Shown here: positions 43,093 through 52,319 of the stretch, piece by piece
How the letters are laid out: every line of letters begins with the position of its first letter
How positions within the stretch are numbered: the first letter of the stretch is position 1
Source: DATJZH01 sp052146815
Lineage (GTDB): Bacteria; Actinomycetota; Actinomycetes; Streptosporangiales; Streptosporangiaceae
NCBI GenBank assembly: GCA_052146815.1
Contig: JBKQMG010000210.1
Span: 100,485 to 164,484, forward strand
Direction: 5' to 3'
Length of the DNA stretch: 64,000 nt
The notes under the pieces: model-generated
Told to the model about the DNA's origin: nothing
The model's input: only the letters and a program-made list of their open reading frames with translations
Databases searched by the model: none
Position numbers and translations under genes: made by a program

Positions 43093-44064
43093 CTAGAAAG
43101 CCCGGTAGTCACGCACGGGCATCCGCGGCCCGCGGCGCGGCGGCCGCATCCCGCTGAGCTCCACCAGCCGGGCGGCCCGGTACCGGTGGCCCGCATACGG
43201 GGCCAGCAGCTCCAGCATCCCGGCGTCGTCCACCTTGCGGCCCGCCAGCGCCCAGCCGACCGCGCCCGGCAGGTTGTAATCGCCTACTGACACCGCATCG
43301 GGGTCACCGCAGGCCCGCTGCCTGACCTCCGCCGACGTCCACGGGCCGATGCCAGGCAGTGAGCGCAGCCGGGCGTCGGCCGCCGCGGCCGGCATCGCCG
43401 TGATCTCCTCCAGCCGCCCGGCGACCCGCGCCGCGCCGACGATCGTGACGGCCCGGATGCCCTCGACGCCGGCCCGGTGCCATTCCCAGGAGGGAATGGC
43501 CGCCCAGACGGCCGGCGGCGGGAAGACCCGCAGGCCGGCCGGCGCCGGGCCGGGCGCGGGCTCGCCGAACCGGGTCATTAGGAGGCGCCAGGCCCGGAAT
43601 GCCTCCAGGCCCACCACCTTCTGCTCCAGGATCGCGGGGACCAGCGCCTCGAAGACCCGGCCAGACCGGCCGACTCGCAGCCCGCGGTACCGCTGCGTCA
43701 TCTCGCGCAGCAGCGGATGCGCGGGCGCGAAGCCCTCGGGTCTGTCGTCAGCGCCCAGCATGGCCGGCAGGACATCCAGCAGCCACCCGGCGCCCGGCCC
43801 CCAGGCGGCCGCGCTGACCAGGGTCGAGACAGTCGCTCCGGCGCTCGGCCGGGCGGTCACCCGCAGCGTGCCCGGACCGGCCGGGGTCTGGCAGGTCCGC
43901 CAGATCGCGCCCGCGCTGTCGAAGCGGAACGCGGGATCCCCGGCGCCGCGGCGATGCACGGAGAGCGCGAGCCGCACATCCACGGCGAACCCGGCGTGCC
44001 ACTCGCGGACCAGCGGCTGCGCCGAGGCAGCCGCCACGGCCGCCCATGCACCGGCCACGGTCAC
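43093..44064 (-). CDS. DNA-3-methyladenine glycosylase 2 family protein (HhH-GPD)
   Basis: 323 aa from GTG 44064 (44058 is also possible). It excises alkylated purines. A beta-sheet N-terminal domain (about 1-100) is followed by the helical HhH-GPD domain: ALVPAILEQKVVGLEAFRAWRLLMTRFGEP, then LRSLPGIGPWTSAEVRQRACGDPDAVSVGDYNLPGAVGWALAG. In the hairpin LPGIGPWT the catalytic Asp follows at VGDYN. No [4Fe-4S] cluster Cys are present, which fits AlkA rather than MutY/Nth. It starts five bases after the nucleotidyltransferase stop. A second alkylation glycosylase of another family lies at 593-1924. Confidence 0.85.
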   Translation of the reverse strand: MTVAGAWAAVAAASAQPLVREWHAGFAVDVRLALSVHRRGAGDPAFRFDSAGAIWRTCQTPAGPGTLRVTARPSAGATVSTLVSAAAWGPGAGWLLDVLPAMLGADDRPEGFAPAHPLLREMTQRYRGLRVGRSGRVFEALVPAILEQKVVGLEAFRAWRLLMTRFGEPAPGPAPAGLRVFPPPAVWAAIPSWEWHRAGVEGIRAVTIVGAARVAGRLEEITAMPAAAADARLRSLPGIGPWTSAEVRQRACGDPDAVSVGDYNLPGAVGWALAGRKVDDAGMLELLAPYAGHRYRAARLVELSGMRPPRRGPRMPVRDYRAF

Positions 44065-44069
44065 GGCAG

Positions 44070-45215
44070 TCAGGCGTCGCTGGAGAAGCGGATCATCGTG
44101 GGGCCGAGGTGAGCACCCGGCCACACCCGGATGCCGCAGCGCAGCTCGTTGCCGCCCGCGACCGTCGCGCCTGCGCCGATCACCGCCCCGTCCAGGACGG
44201 CGCCGGGGCCGATGCGCGCCCCGGCGCCGACGACGCTGCCGGTCACGACAGCGTCAGCGCCGATGTGCACGTCGTCGAACAGCACCGCGCCGTCGACCCG
44301 GGCCCGTGGCCCGATCGCCGTGCGGGCGCCGGCCACCGTCCCGCCCGACAGCTGCGCGGAGCCGTCCGCGACTGCCCCCGGCAGCAGCAGCGACGGGCCG
44401 CAGGGGCCGGGCAGCACGGGTGAGGGCAGGTGCCCGAGCACCAGGTCGCAGGAACCGCGCACAAAGGCCTCCGGAGTACCGACGTCCAGCCAGTACGCCG
44501 TCTCCAGGTACCCCATCACCGTCTCGCCGGCCGCGATCAGGCCCGGGAACGTCTCCCGCTCGACCGACAGCACCTGCCCCGCGGGCATCTGATCGATGAA
44601 CCGCCGCCGGAAGACGTAGCAGCCGGCGTTGATCTGATTCGAGACCGGATCGGGCATCTTCTCCAGGAAGGCGATCACCCGGCCGTCGGCCTCAGTGGGC
44701 ACGCAGCCGAACCTCGCCGGGTCGGGCACCTCGACCAGGTGCAGCGTCACCGCCGCGTCGGCCTTCTCGTGCAGCGACAGCTGCGCGCCCAGGTCATGCC
44801 CGGACAGCACGTCACCATTAAGCACCACGACCGGGTCATCGGGCCCGCCGCGCAGTCCCGCTGCCGCGTTGCTGATGCCGCCGCCGGTGCCCAGCGGCAC
44901 GTCCTCGGACACGCACTCCAGTTCCAGGCCGAAGGCTGACCCGTCGCCCAGCACCTCGGCGAACATCTCAGCGCGGTATGCGGTCGCCAGGATCACCCGG
45001 CTGATGCCCGCTGCGGCCGCCCTGGCCAGCTGATGGGCGAGGAACGGGACGCCCGCGGTGGGCAGCAGGGGCTTGGGCGTCCCGATGGTCAGCGGCCGCA
45101 GCCGGGTGCCCTGGCCGCCGACGAGCAGGATGGCCTCAAGCGGCGCTGGGGGCCGGGGGGCACGGGACGCTGCGCTCGGCTCGGCCCGGCCGCCCCCGGA
45201 TGAATCGCTCAGCAT
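44070..45215 (-). CDS. sugar-1-phosphate nucleotidyltransferase (ManC/GalF-like) with beta-helix
   Basis: 381 aa from ATG 45215; the start is weakly supported. The N-terminal nucleotidyltransferase has LEAILLVGGQGTRLRPLTIGTPKPLLPTAG (GGxGTRLRPLT and the Lys), VVLNGDVLSGHDLG with the metal Asp, FGCVPTEADGRVIAFLEKMPDP, INAGCYVF and YWLDVGTPEAFVRG. The C-terminal part (about 275-381) is a left-handed beta-helix with hexapeptide repeats (IGPRARVDGAVLFDDVHIGADAVVTGSVVGAGARIG). Most relatives are mannose-1-phosphate guanylyltransferases; GDP-mannose would fit manB at 24619-25986. It begins eleven bases after the glycosyltransferase stop. Confidence 0.87.
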   Translation of the reverse strand: MLSDSSGGGRAEPSAASRAPRPPAPLEAILLVGGQGTRLRPLTIGTPKPLLPTAGVPFLAHQLARAAAAGISRVILATAYRAEMFAEVLGDGSAFGLELECVSEDVPLGTGGGISNAAAGLRGGPDDPVVVLNGDVLSGHDLGAQLSLHEKADAAVTLHLVEVPDPARFGCVPTEADGRVIAFLEKMPDPVSNQINAGCYVFRRRFIDQMPAGQVLSVERETFPGLIAAGETVMGYLETAYWLDVGTPEAFVRGSCDLVLGHLPSPVLPGPCGPSLLLPGAVADGSAQLSGGTVAGARTAIGPRARVDGAVLFDDVHIGADAVVTGSVVGAGARIGPGAVLDGAVIGAGATVAGGNELRCGIRVWPGAHLGPTMIRFSSDA

Positions 45216-45226
45216 GAGCAGCGAGG

Positions 45227-46363
45227 TTACTCGGGTCCCTGAGCGGCCGCACGCTCGTAACACGTCATATGCGCCTCAGCGGAGGCGGCCCAGGTGAATT
45301 CCAGGGCCCGGGCGTGCCCGGCCATGCCGAGCGCCTCGCGGCGCTGCGGATCGTCGAGCAGCCCGCGCAGCGCCGCCTCGATGCTGGCCGCGTCCGGCTC
45401 GGTGTAGGCGACCGCGTCCCCGCCGACCTCGGGCAGCGACGTCCGGTGCGTGGTGAGCACCGGGGCGCCGCAGGCCATGGCCTCCAGGGCCGGCAGGCCG
45501 AAGCCCTCGCCGGTGCTCGGGAACGCGACGACCAGCGCGCCCCCGAAGAAGCCCGGCAGGTCAGTGAAGTGCAGGTAACCGGGCCGGAGCAGGCGCAGGT
45601 GCGCGGGCACGGCCGCCACGGCCGCGTCCACTTCCTCGCTCCAGCCGCTGCCGCCGGCCAGCACGAGCGCCGGCGGATCACTGAGATCGGCGACTGCCGC
45701 GGTCCAGCCGGCGATCAGTGCCGGCACGTTCTTGCGCGGCTCGAGCGTGCCGAGGTAGGCGATGTAGGGCTTGCCGTGCAGGCCGAGCCGGTTGGATACC
45801 TGCAGGACCTGGGCGGTATCCGGGGCGTGGAACAGCGTGTGGTCGACGCCGTGGTAGGCGACGTCGATCATGGTCGGGTCCGCGCCGAGAACCCGGACCA
45901 GCTCGTCCCTGGTGGCCTTGGAGGGCACCACCAGCCGGGTGGCCCGGCGCGCCGAGGTACGGATCGCCGCCTTGTAGAACGTGGCGGTCACCGGGCTGTG
46001 CGCGTCGGGCGCGGTGAAGAACGTCAGGTCGTGAATGGTCACGACGGTCGCCTTGCCAGCGCGCAGCGGCATCGAGTAGTGCGGGGAGTGAATCACGTCT
46101 GCCTCGACCTGCTGGGCGACCAGCGGCAGGCCGCTCTGCTCCCAGGCCAGGCGGGCGGGGCGGTGAGCGATCGCGGGCGGGCCCGCGACGACGGTCGCCG
46201 TCGGCACCAGACGGCCGTAGCGTTCCTGGTCGGCCAGCTGGCAGGCCACGGCCAGGTCAGCTCCGGCGGCCCCGAGGGCGCACACCAGTCCGTCTACGTA
46301 GCGGCCGAGCGCTCCGCGGTCCGCGGGCACGCCGGTCGCGTCAACGAGAACTCGAAGCGCCAC
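45227..46363 (-). CDS. glycosyltransferase family 1/4 (GT-B) protein
   Basis: 378 aa, GTG start with AAAGGAG eleven bases upstream. GT-B folds transfer sugars from nucleotide or lipid donors. The N-terminal Rossmann half contains VDATGVPADRGALGRYVDGL and VIHSPHYSMPLRAGKATVVTIHDLTFF. The C-terminal half contains YIAYLGTLEPRKNVPALI, the donor site VVAFPSTGEGFGLPALEAMACGAPVLTT and the EX7E-like GEGFGLPALE. LHFTDLPGFF precedes it. Of the PimB/mannosyltransferase-like type common in surface glycan operons. Directly upstream of the nucleotidyltransferase and cotranscribed with it. Confidence 0.88.
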   Translation of the reverse strand: MALRVLVDATGVPADRGALGRYVDGLVCALGAAGADLAVACQLADQERYGRLVPTATVVAGPPAIAHRPARLAWEQSGLPLVAQQVEADVIHSPHYSMPLRAGKATVVTIHDLTFFTAPDAHSPVTATFYKAAIRTSARRATRLVVPSKATRDELVRVLGADPTMIDVAYHGVDHTLFHAPDTAQVLQVSNRLGLHGKPYIAYLGTLEPRKNVPALIAGWTAAVADLSDPPALVLAGGSGWSEEVDAAVAAVPAHLRLLRPGYLHFTDLPGFFGGALVVAFPSTGEGFGLPALEAMACGAPVLTTHRTSLPEVGGDAVAYTEPDAASIEAALRGLLDDPQRREALGMAGHARALEFTWAASAEAHMTCYERAAAQGPE

Positions 46364-46532
46364 GACCGGTCTGGCTCCTTTCGCGTGGGCCCCGCTGGGG
46401 CGCCCGGATACTCGGCGGAGGCAGGCTCTGATTCACTGCTGCGGCTTCACTGTCCCGTCAGAACCGAGGGTACGCCCTCAGCGTGAGCCCTGCGGCCGGG
46501 CGCAGCGCGGCCGGGCGGGCAATCGGGTGCGT

Positions 46533-49454
46533 TCATGAGGACGGCGACGGCGACGGCGACGCGGATGGCGACGGCGAGCCGCTGGCAGCCGGCTTGGGCG
46601 AGCCCTTGGCCGCCTTCTGCGCGTTGGCCAGGGCCGTCTGCTCCTGGCCGAGGAAGCTGCCGTAGGCGGTGAAGTTGCCGCGCTTGAGCGCGGCCTGCGC
46701 CTGCGCGTAGAAGTGCTGGGCCTGCTCGATGTACTTCAGCGCCGCGGCGTTGGGCTTGCCGCTGACGGCGCCCTGACCGGAGGTGGGCGCCGTCCCGGTG
46801 GAGGCGGCGAACACCTGGGCGAGGGCCTCCTGCAGCGTCGGCGCGTAGCCCACCACGCCGTCGTAGTAGGCGAACACCCGCTTGACCGCCGGATAGGAGC
46901 CGGAGTTGCCGCTCGCGGCCGAGGACACGTAGACCGGCTCTGTGTACAGCAGGCTGCCCTCGAAGGGCAGCGTGATCAGGTTGCCGATGGTGACCTGCGA
47001 GCCGCCCTTGCGCAGCTGGGTCAGCTCGATGGACGCGGCCGGATCGGACTCGAAGGCGTTGTTGACCTGCTGGGGGCCGGCGATATTGGCGGCCTGCGGG
47101 AGGACCAGCAGCCGGATCTTCCCGTAATCGCGGGTACCGGGATTGCTGTCCACCGCCATGTAGGCGGCCATGTTCGGCCGGTCCCGCTGGGTGAAGGAGG
47201 TCACCAGCGAGAACTGCGGCGACGCCAGTCCCGGCATGGTCATGGTCAGGTAGTAGGGCGGCTGGGCCGTCGTGCTGTGCGGGCCGGGCGTCGGATCCAC
47301 GGGCACGGACCAGAAGTTCTGCCCGCCGAAGAACGCCTGAGGCCCCAGCACGTGGAACTGGGTCAGGATCTGCCGCTGCAGCTCGAACAGGACCTGCGGG
47401 TAGCGCAGATGCGCCATGAGCGCGGAAGGAATCGCGCTGGTCGGCTTGATGATGCCGGGAAATGCCTTCATCCAGGTCTGCAGAATCGGGTCCCGGCCGC
47501 CCCACTGATACAGCGAAACCGCGCCGGTGTAGGCGTTGACGACCGCCTTGACCGAGTTGCGGATGTAATTGACCTGGCCGACCGGGCCGGACACCGACCC
47601 GCCAGGATAATACGTGTCAGCGGTGGCCTGCTGCAGCCCCAGCCGGGACGAGTACGGGTAGTTGTCAGTGGTGGTGTAAGCGTCGACCACCCAGTAGATG
47701 TGCTTGTTGGCGATCACTGGATACGGATCGCCGTCCAGGGTCAGGAATGGCGCCACCTTCGATACCCGCGCGAGCGGATCACGCACGTACATGATCCGGG
47801 AGTGGCTGTTGATCGCCCCCGACAGCAGGATATTGAGCTGACGGAGCTTGATCGCGAACAGCAGCCGGTCGAGCAGGGAGCCGACGGGCACGCCGCCGCC
47901 GCCGTGATAGGTGTTGTTCTGCTGGCCGCCGGTGCTCTCGTTGGGGAAGTCGAGTTCCTTCTGGCCGGTGTTGGCGATCACGTAATTCGTTTCCTGCTGG
48001 CCGAAGTAGACGCGCGGCTGGAAGGGAGGCAGCTGCCCGGACGGCGGGATATCGCTCTCGGTAAAGGACGGGTTGCCGTTGCCCTGGGTCGTGCCCGCCG
48101 CGGCGGACACGAAGCCGTAGCCGTGGGTATACACCAGGTGCTGGTTGACCCAGTTGCTCTGGCCGGCCGGCGGCCCGGACATGTCCCGCACCCCGACCAC
48201 CATGTCCTGCGGCACCGGGCTGCCAGGCACCTTGTACCGGTCCATGTCCAGCACGTCGTTGAACCGGTAGTAGCTCTTGATCTGCTGGAGCTGCTGGAAG
48301 GTCTGGGACACCACGCCGGGGTCGAGCAGCCGCACGTCCGGCAGGGCGGCCCCCGCGGACGCGAGCTGCGCGGGGGAAGCCTTCGGGTTCGGCGTCGCCG
48401 GGTATCTGATGACCTGCGCTCCGGACACGCCGTAGGCCGCCCGGGTGCCGGTGATCTCGCGCTGGAGGTAGGGCGTTTCCTTGGTCAGCTCGTTGGGCTT
48501 GACCACGAACTGCTGGATGATCGCCGGATATACCCCGCCGATGATGATCGCCGACAGCACGAGCAGGCCGAAGCCGATCGCCGGCAGCATCGCGCTGCGC
48601 TGCACCGCCCCGGCCAGGAACAGCAGCGCGCAGATCACCGCGATGACGGCGAGAACCGTCTTGGCCGGCAAGAGCGCGTGCACGTCGGTGTAGGAGGCCC
48701 CGGTGGTGACCACGCCGCGCTGGGAGAAATCGATCCCGTACCGGTCCACCCAGTAGGCCACCGCTTTGAGCAGCACGAACATGCCCGCCAGCACGAACAG
48801 CTGGGCCCGCGCCCCCGGCGTCGCCCGCGACCCCTTCTGCTGCGGCCGCAGCCCGCCGTACAGGTAATGGACGGCCGCGGCGAGCAGCAGCGACAGCAGG
48901 ACCGCGGCGAACAGGAACGCCAGGGCCATGCGCAGGAACGGGTAGACGAAGACGAAGAACGAGAGGTCGAGATGAAACTGCGGATCGGTGACGCCAAACG
49001 AGGTGCGGTTGGCGAACTGCAGCCAGGTGCGCCAGTCGCCTGCCGCGGACAGGCCCGAGATCAGCCCGATCAGGGCGAGCAGCGCGCCGAGGACCAGCCG
49101 CCGGTGCGGGTCGACGGCCAGCCGGTATGCCTCCAGGCCCTGCTGGTCACCGGTCGCGCCGAGGCTGGGCCGCATCCGGTAGGCGAGCCAGCCGTTCACG
49201 CCGACCACGATCATCATGAACAGCGCCGCGACCACGAACATGGCCCACTTGGTGCCGTAGGTGACGCCGAAGACGCGGGTGTAGCCGACCGAGTGGAACC
49301 AGAGATAGTCCGTCCACACCCCGGCGATGACCGAGAGGATGATGATCAGCGCGATGATGGCCGCCACGATGGGGATCACGTAGCGGGGCCAGCGCGGCAG
49401 CACGATAGGCCGACCGGCGGCCGGCCGCTGATGGCCGGGAGTTCGGAAGGCCAC
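46533..49454 (-). CDS. UPF0182 family membrane protein
   Basis: 973 aa from GTG 49454, preceded by GGGGAG. Seven predicted TM helices lie in the first 330 residues (YVIPIVAAIIALIIILSVIAG, TDYLWFHSVGYTRVFGVTYGTKW), followed by a very large extracytoplasmic domain with many aromatic, Asn and Gly positions (YFGQQETNYVIANTGQKELDFPNE, HGGGGVPVGSLLDRLLFAIKLRQLN, YPVIANKHIYWVVDAYTTTDNYPYS). Length matches the family. The C-terminal 130 residues include a Gln-rich helix and a Ser/Pro-rich tail. Common in actinobacteria and some other bacteria; function unknown. Confidence 0.92.
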   Translation of the reverse strand: MAFRTPGHQRPAAGRPIVLPRWPRYVIPIVAAIIALIIILSVIAGVWTDYLWFHSVGYTRVFGVTYGTKWAMFVVAALFMMIVVGVNGWLAYRMRPSLGATGDQQGLEAYRLAVDPHRRLVLGALLALIGLISGLSAAGDWRTWLQFANRTSFGVTDPQFHLDLSFFVFVYPFLRMALAFLFAAVLLSLLLAAAVHYLYGGLRPQQKGSRATPGARAQLFVLAGMFVLLKAVAYWVDRYGIDFSQRGVVTTGASYTDVHALLPAKTVLAVIAVICALLFLAGAVQRSAMLPAIGFGLLVLSAIIIGGVYPAIIQQFVVKPNELTKETPYLQREITGTRAAYGVSGAQVIRYPATPNPKASPAQLASAGAALPDVRLLDPGVVSQTFQQLQQIKSYYRFNDVLDMDRYKVPGSPVPQDMVVGVRDMSGPPAGQSNWVNQHLVYTHGYGFVSAAAGTTQGNGNPSFTESDIPPSGQLPPFQPRVYFGQQETNYVIANTGQKELDFPNESTGGQQNNTYHGGGGVPVGSLLDRLLFAIKLRQLNILLSGAINSHSRIMYVRDPLARVSKVAPFLTLDGDPYPVIANKHIYWVVDAYTTTDNYPYSSRLGLQQATADTYYPGGSVSGPVGQVNYIRNSVKAVVNAYTGAVSLYQWGGRDPILQTWMKAFPGIIKPTSAIPSALMAHLRYPQVLFELQRQILTQFHVLGPQAFFGGQNFWSVPVDPTPGPHSTTAQPPYYLTMTMPGLASPQFSLVTSFTQRDRPNMAAYMAVDSNPGTRDYGKIRLLVLPQAANIAGPQQVNNAFESDPAASIELTQLRKGGSQVTIGNLITLPFEGSLLYTEPVYVSSAASGNSGSYPAVKRVFAYYDGVVGYAPTLQEALAQVFAASTGTAPTSGQGAVSGKPNAAALKYIEQAQHFYAQAQAALKRGNFTAYGSFLGQEQTALANAQKAAKGSPKPAASGSPSPSASPSPSPSS

Positions 49455-49610
49455 GGATTCTCCCCTTTTGCTACGGTAGGTGCGGATCAGCGCGGGCTGC
49501 GCCCGGCGGTGACTCGGCACAGGATCGCGCACAACCAGCGTCCCAGAGGCAACTTACCGGGATACTGCAAGGTTCCCGCCGCATCGCTGCCCGCGCCGCG
49601 GACCTGACGA

Positions 49611-50642
49611 TCAGCAGGAGGGAACCGGCTGGCCCTTCTTGATCGCCTCCAGGTCGTGAATGGCCCCGCTGAGCGTGCTGACCTTGACCAGCCGGAGCCC
49701 GGCCGGCACGGCCCCCGAGGTATCGGGGCAGTTCTGCGCGGGGGTCAGGAAGATCGTCGCGCCCGCCGCCCTCGCGCCCGCCATCTTCTGCTGGATCCCG
49801 CCGATCGGCTCCACCGTGCCGTTCGCCTCGATCTCGCCCGTGCCGGCGATGAACCGTCCCGCGGTGAGGTCCATCCGCGTGAGCTTGTCGATGATCCCGA
49901 GCGCGAACATCATCCCGGCGCTCGGGCCGCCGATGTTGCCGATGCTGATCTTGACCTTGAACGGGAGCACGAAGCTCTCGGCCACGTTCACGCCGACGAC
50001 CGGCTGCCCCTCCACATCGGCCGTGGCCAGGCGGAGCGTCCTGGTCTGGCCGCCGCGCCTGATCGTCAGCCGCACCGGCGCGCCGGGCTTGCGGTCGCGG
50101 ATCATCGTCGCGGCGTCGTGGTGGCAGTTCACCGGCGTGCCATCGACGGCAGTGATCACGTCCCCCGGCTTGAGCACCCCGTAGGCGGGCTTGCCCTTGA
50201 TCGTCGCAGAGATGGTATCGACGGTCGAGAAGGGAATGCCCAGCTGGCACAGCGCCGCCGCGGTGGCCGTCTGCTGGGAGTTGACCATCTGCTCGGTGTC
50301 CTGCTGCAGCACCTGCTGCGCCGACTGTCCCGGCGTGAAGATCTCTTCCTGCGGGACGACCGCGTCGTGCGGGCTCAGCCAGGCCTGCAGCGCCTCGAAG
50401 ATGTTGAAGTTGCTGCCAGGGCCGCCGGTGAACGACACCGTGACCATATTGAGATGCCCGCGGGTCGGGTAGGTGGGGTGGCCCGATATCTGGATCAGCG
50501 GCTTGCCGCCCTGGGTCCCGAGGGTATTCAGCGTCGGCCCGGGGGTGAGGGCCACGTAGGGGACGGACGGGATGGTCGCCGCCGCGAGCGCGGCCAGCAC
50601 GCCAACCGCGGCGATTACCAGCGTCAGGACGCGACGGGACAT
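49611..50642 (-). CDS. PDZ domain-containing Lon-type (S16) protease, YlbL family
   Basis: 343 aa. An N-terminal TM helix (about 5-25) places the rest outside. A PDZ domain (about 125-210: GVLKPGDVITAVDGTPV) precedes the Lon-like domain with the catalytic Ser in IGGPSAGMMFALGI near 245 and Lys in GGIQQKMAGARAAGATIF near 290, the Ser-Lys dyad of S16 peptidases. There is no AAA+ module, so it is an ATP-independent envelope protease. Relatives are called YlbL or PDZ-Lon; substrates unknown. It is followed by UPF0182 on the same strand 156 bases on. Confidence 0.92.
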   Translation of the reverse strand: MSRRVLTLVIAAVGVLAALAAATIPSVPYVALTPGPTLNTLGTQGGKPLIQISGHPTYPTRGHLNMVTVSFTGGPGSNFNIFEALQAWLSPHDAVVPQEEIFTPGQSAQQVLQQDTEQMVNSQQTATAAALCQLGIPFSTVDTISATIKGKPAYGVLKPGDVITAVDGTPVNCHHDAATMIRDRKPGAPVRLTIRRGGQTRTLRLATADVEGQPVVGVNVAESFVLPFKVKISIGNIGGPSAGMMFALGIIDKLTRMDLTAGRFIAGTGEIEANGTVEPIGGIQQKMAGARAAGATIFLTPAQNCPDTSGAVPAGLRLVKVSTLSGAIHDLEAIKKGQPVPSC

Positions 50643-50652
50643 GGAGGGAACA

Positions 50653-51075
50653 CTACGCGCTGTTGACCCACTCGCTGGCGCCGCCGGCGAACTGCTGATG
50701 CTTCCAGATCGGCACGGTGGCCTTCAGCTCGTCGATCAGCGACCGGCACGCCTCGAACGCCTCGCCGCGATGCTCGCAGGCCGCGGCGACGACCACCGCC
50801 AGGTCCCCGACCTCGAGGTCGCCAACCCGGTGCACCACCGCCAGTGCGCGCACGCTGAAGCTGGCCGCGACCTTCTCCGCGACCCGGCGCAGCTCGTCTT
50901 GCGCGGACGGGTGGGCGGTGTAGCCGAGCCGGGTGACGTCACGGCCGTGGTCGTGATCGCGGACCACGCCGAGGAACAGCGCGACGCCGCCGGCGGCCGG
51001 GTCAGCCACGGCAGAGCGCACCTCGTCCACCGACAGCGGCTCCTCGCGCAGCTCCGCCATCCTGATCACCGTCAC
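50653..51075 (-). CDS. moaE: molybdopterin synthase catalytic subunit MoaE
   Basis: 140 aa from GTG 51075. MoaE with MoaD converts precursor Z to molybdopterin. Family features: VALFLGVVRDHDHGRDVTRLGYTAHPSAQDEL, AVVHRVGDLEVGDLAVVVAAACEHRGEAFEACRSLIDELKATVPIWKHQ, where the Lys residues form the active site. Relatives begin with an IRxxxLREEPLS-like stretch, so the GTG is preferred over ATG 51060. A -10-like TAATTT ends eight bases before the GTG, so the mRNA may be leaderless. MoaD is not in the window. Confidence 0.88.
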   Translation of the reverse strand: MTVIRMAELREEPLSVDEVRSAVADPAAGGVALFLGVVRDHDHGRDVTRLGYTAHPSAQDELRRVAEKVAASFSVRALAVVHRVGDLEVGDLAVVVAAACEHRGEAFEACRSLIDELKATVPIWKHQQFAGGASEWVNSA

Positions 51076-51082
51076 GCAGACC

Positions 51083-51088
51083 AAATTA
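51083..51088 (-). promoter_or_regulatory. -10-like hexamer before moaE
   Basis: TAATTT within TGTAATTT ends eight bases before GTG 51075; no SD lies between. Consistent with leaderless moaE. TGTAAT (51090-51085) is an alternative hexamer. Confidence 0.4.
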
Positions 51089-51117
51089 CACCGGCCCCCA
51101 AGGTGATCCCGCGCCGC

Positions 51118-52254
51118 TCAGGTCCCCCGCCGCCGCCGCCGCGCCCGCCGGACAATGGCCGCCGTCCCGATGACCGCGACGGTGGCGCCGGCGCCGGCGG
51201 CCGCGGTGATGGTGGCGTCCTTCTTGTCCAGCCTGCGTCCGGCCAGGGCGTGTCGGCCGGCCCGCTCGTCGAGCAGGGCCTGCAGGGCAGCCTCGTTATC
51301 CCAGCCCGGCCGCCAGCCCGCCGCCCGCAGCCGCGCGCAGTCGACGACCCACGGATAGACGACGAAGTGCAGGTCGGTGACGGGCGCCGGGGTGATCCCG
51401 GCCCGGTGCAGCCGCTGCACGGTGCCGAAGGTCAGGCCGGCGGGCAGCTCGATCCGGTGCAGCCCGGCCTGTTCCTCGACCTGGTCCTGCTCCAGCCAGC
51501 CGTCGCAGCCGACGGCGAACGCGCCGGTGACCTCGCCTGCCGCAGCCAGCTCGAGCGCGCTGACCAGATCGTCGAGATGACAGAACTGCCAGTGCTGCAC
51601 GCAGCCCTTCACCGTGAGCAGCCGGGGAGCCTCGAAGTGCCTGGTCACGAGCGTGTCGACGCCTGTCCCGACCAGCGCGGCCGGGCGGACGACCGTGATG
51701 GCCATGCCGGGATGGGTGCGCGGCGACCGCTCGGCAAGCTGCTCGATCTCCATCAGATCGCCGACGACGCTGCCGTCCAGATCCGCGCCGGGCGGCGCCG
51801 TCTCATCCAGCGGGACCGGGTTGCCCGGCCGCGCCCCGTACACCATCGCGCTGGTGACCAGCACCACGCGGCTGACTCCGGCGCCCGCTGAGGCAGTCAG
51901 CACCGTCTGCGCGCCCCGGACGTTGAAGGCGCGCCGGGCCTTGGAGTCGGAGTCAGGGGAAAGGTCCAGGTCGGTATGCACGACCACGTCTACCCCGGCC
52001 AGGCGCCGGCCGAGGGCGGTATCCCGGACGTCGACCACGCGCCAGGTCACGCCGGCCACGTCACCGCGGTGATCGTCGATGGCCACGACCTTGCCGATCC
52101 GCTCCGAGGCGGCCAGCCGGGCGGCGAGCTGATGCCCCAGACCGCGGGCGGCCCCGGTCACCGCCACTACCGGTGCCCGGCCGCCCGAATCCGGCTCATC
52201 CTGCGTCCGGTCCCGGCTGCGCTCAGCGCGAACCTTGGCCTCTCGGTTGCTCAC
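51118..52254 (-). CDS. NAD-dependent epimerase/dehydratase-like protein with C-terminal membrane anchor
   Basis: 378 aa from GTG 52254, nine bases after CAGGAG. The extended SDR fold has VVAVTGAARGLGHQLAARL (TGxxGxxG), VAIDDHRGDVAG with an Asp for NAD specificity, VVLVTSAMVYG in which the usual YxxxK is not clear, and VVRPAALVGTG. WLEQDQVEEQAG and VVYPWVVDCARLRAAGWRPGWDNEAALQALLDE close the substrate side. A hydrophobic stretch (ATITAAAGAGATVAVIGTAAIV) and RRARRRRR form a tail anchor with a cytoplasmic basic end. Actinobacterial family of unknown substrate. Divergent from the DUF2342 gene. Confidence 0.85.
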   Translation of the reverse strand: MSNREAKVRAERSRDRTQDEPDSGGRAPVVAVTGAARGLGHQLAARLAASERIGKVVAIDDHRGDVAGVTWRVVDVRDTALGRRLAGVDVVVHTDLDLSPDSDSKARRAFNVRGAQTVLTASAGAGVSRVVLVTSAMVYGARPGNPVPLDETAPPGADLDGSVVGDLMEIEQLAERSPRTHPGMAITVVRPAALVGTGVDTLVTRHFEAPRLLTVKGCVQHWQFCHLDDLVSALELAAAGEVTGAFAVGCDGWLEQDQVEEQAGLHRIELPAGLTFGTVQRLHRAGITPAPVTDLHFVVYPWVVDCARLRAAGWRPGWDNEAALQALLDERAGRHALAGRRLDKKDATITAAAGAGATVAVIGTAAIVRRARRRRRGT

Positions 52255-52319
52255 CGTGTGCTGCTCCTGGGATAACTTGGCAAACGTAACCCTTCCATCC
52301 TGCCTGAGAGGCCGCGGAG

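Noticed and set aside
46713..49607. A 964-codon plus-strand open frame opposite the UPF0182 gene
   Set aside because: Composition is Gln/Arg/His-rich with no domain, and the opposite strand encodes a complete UPF0182 protein.
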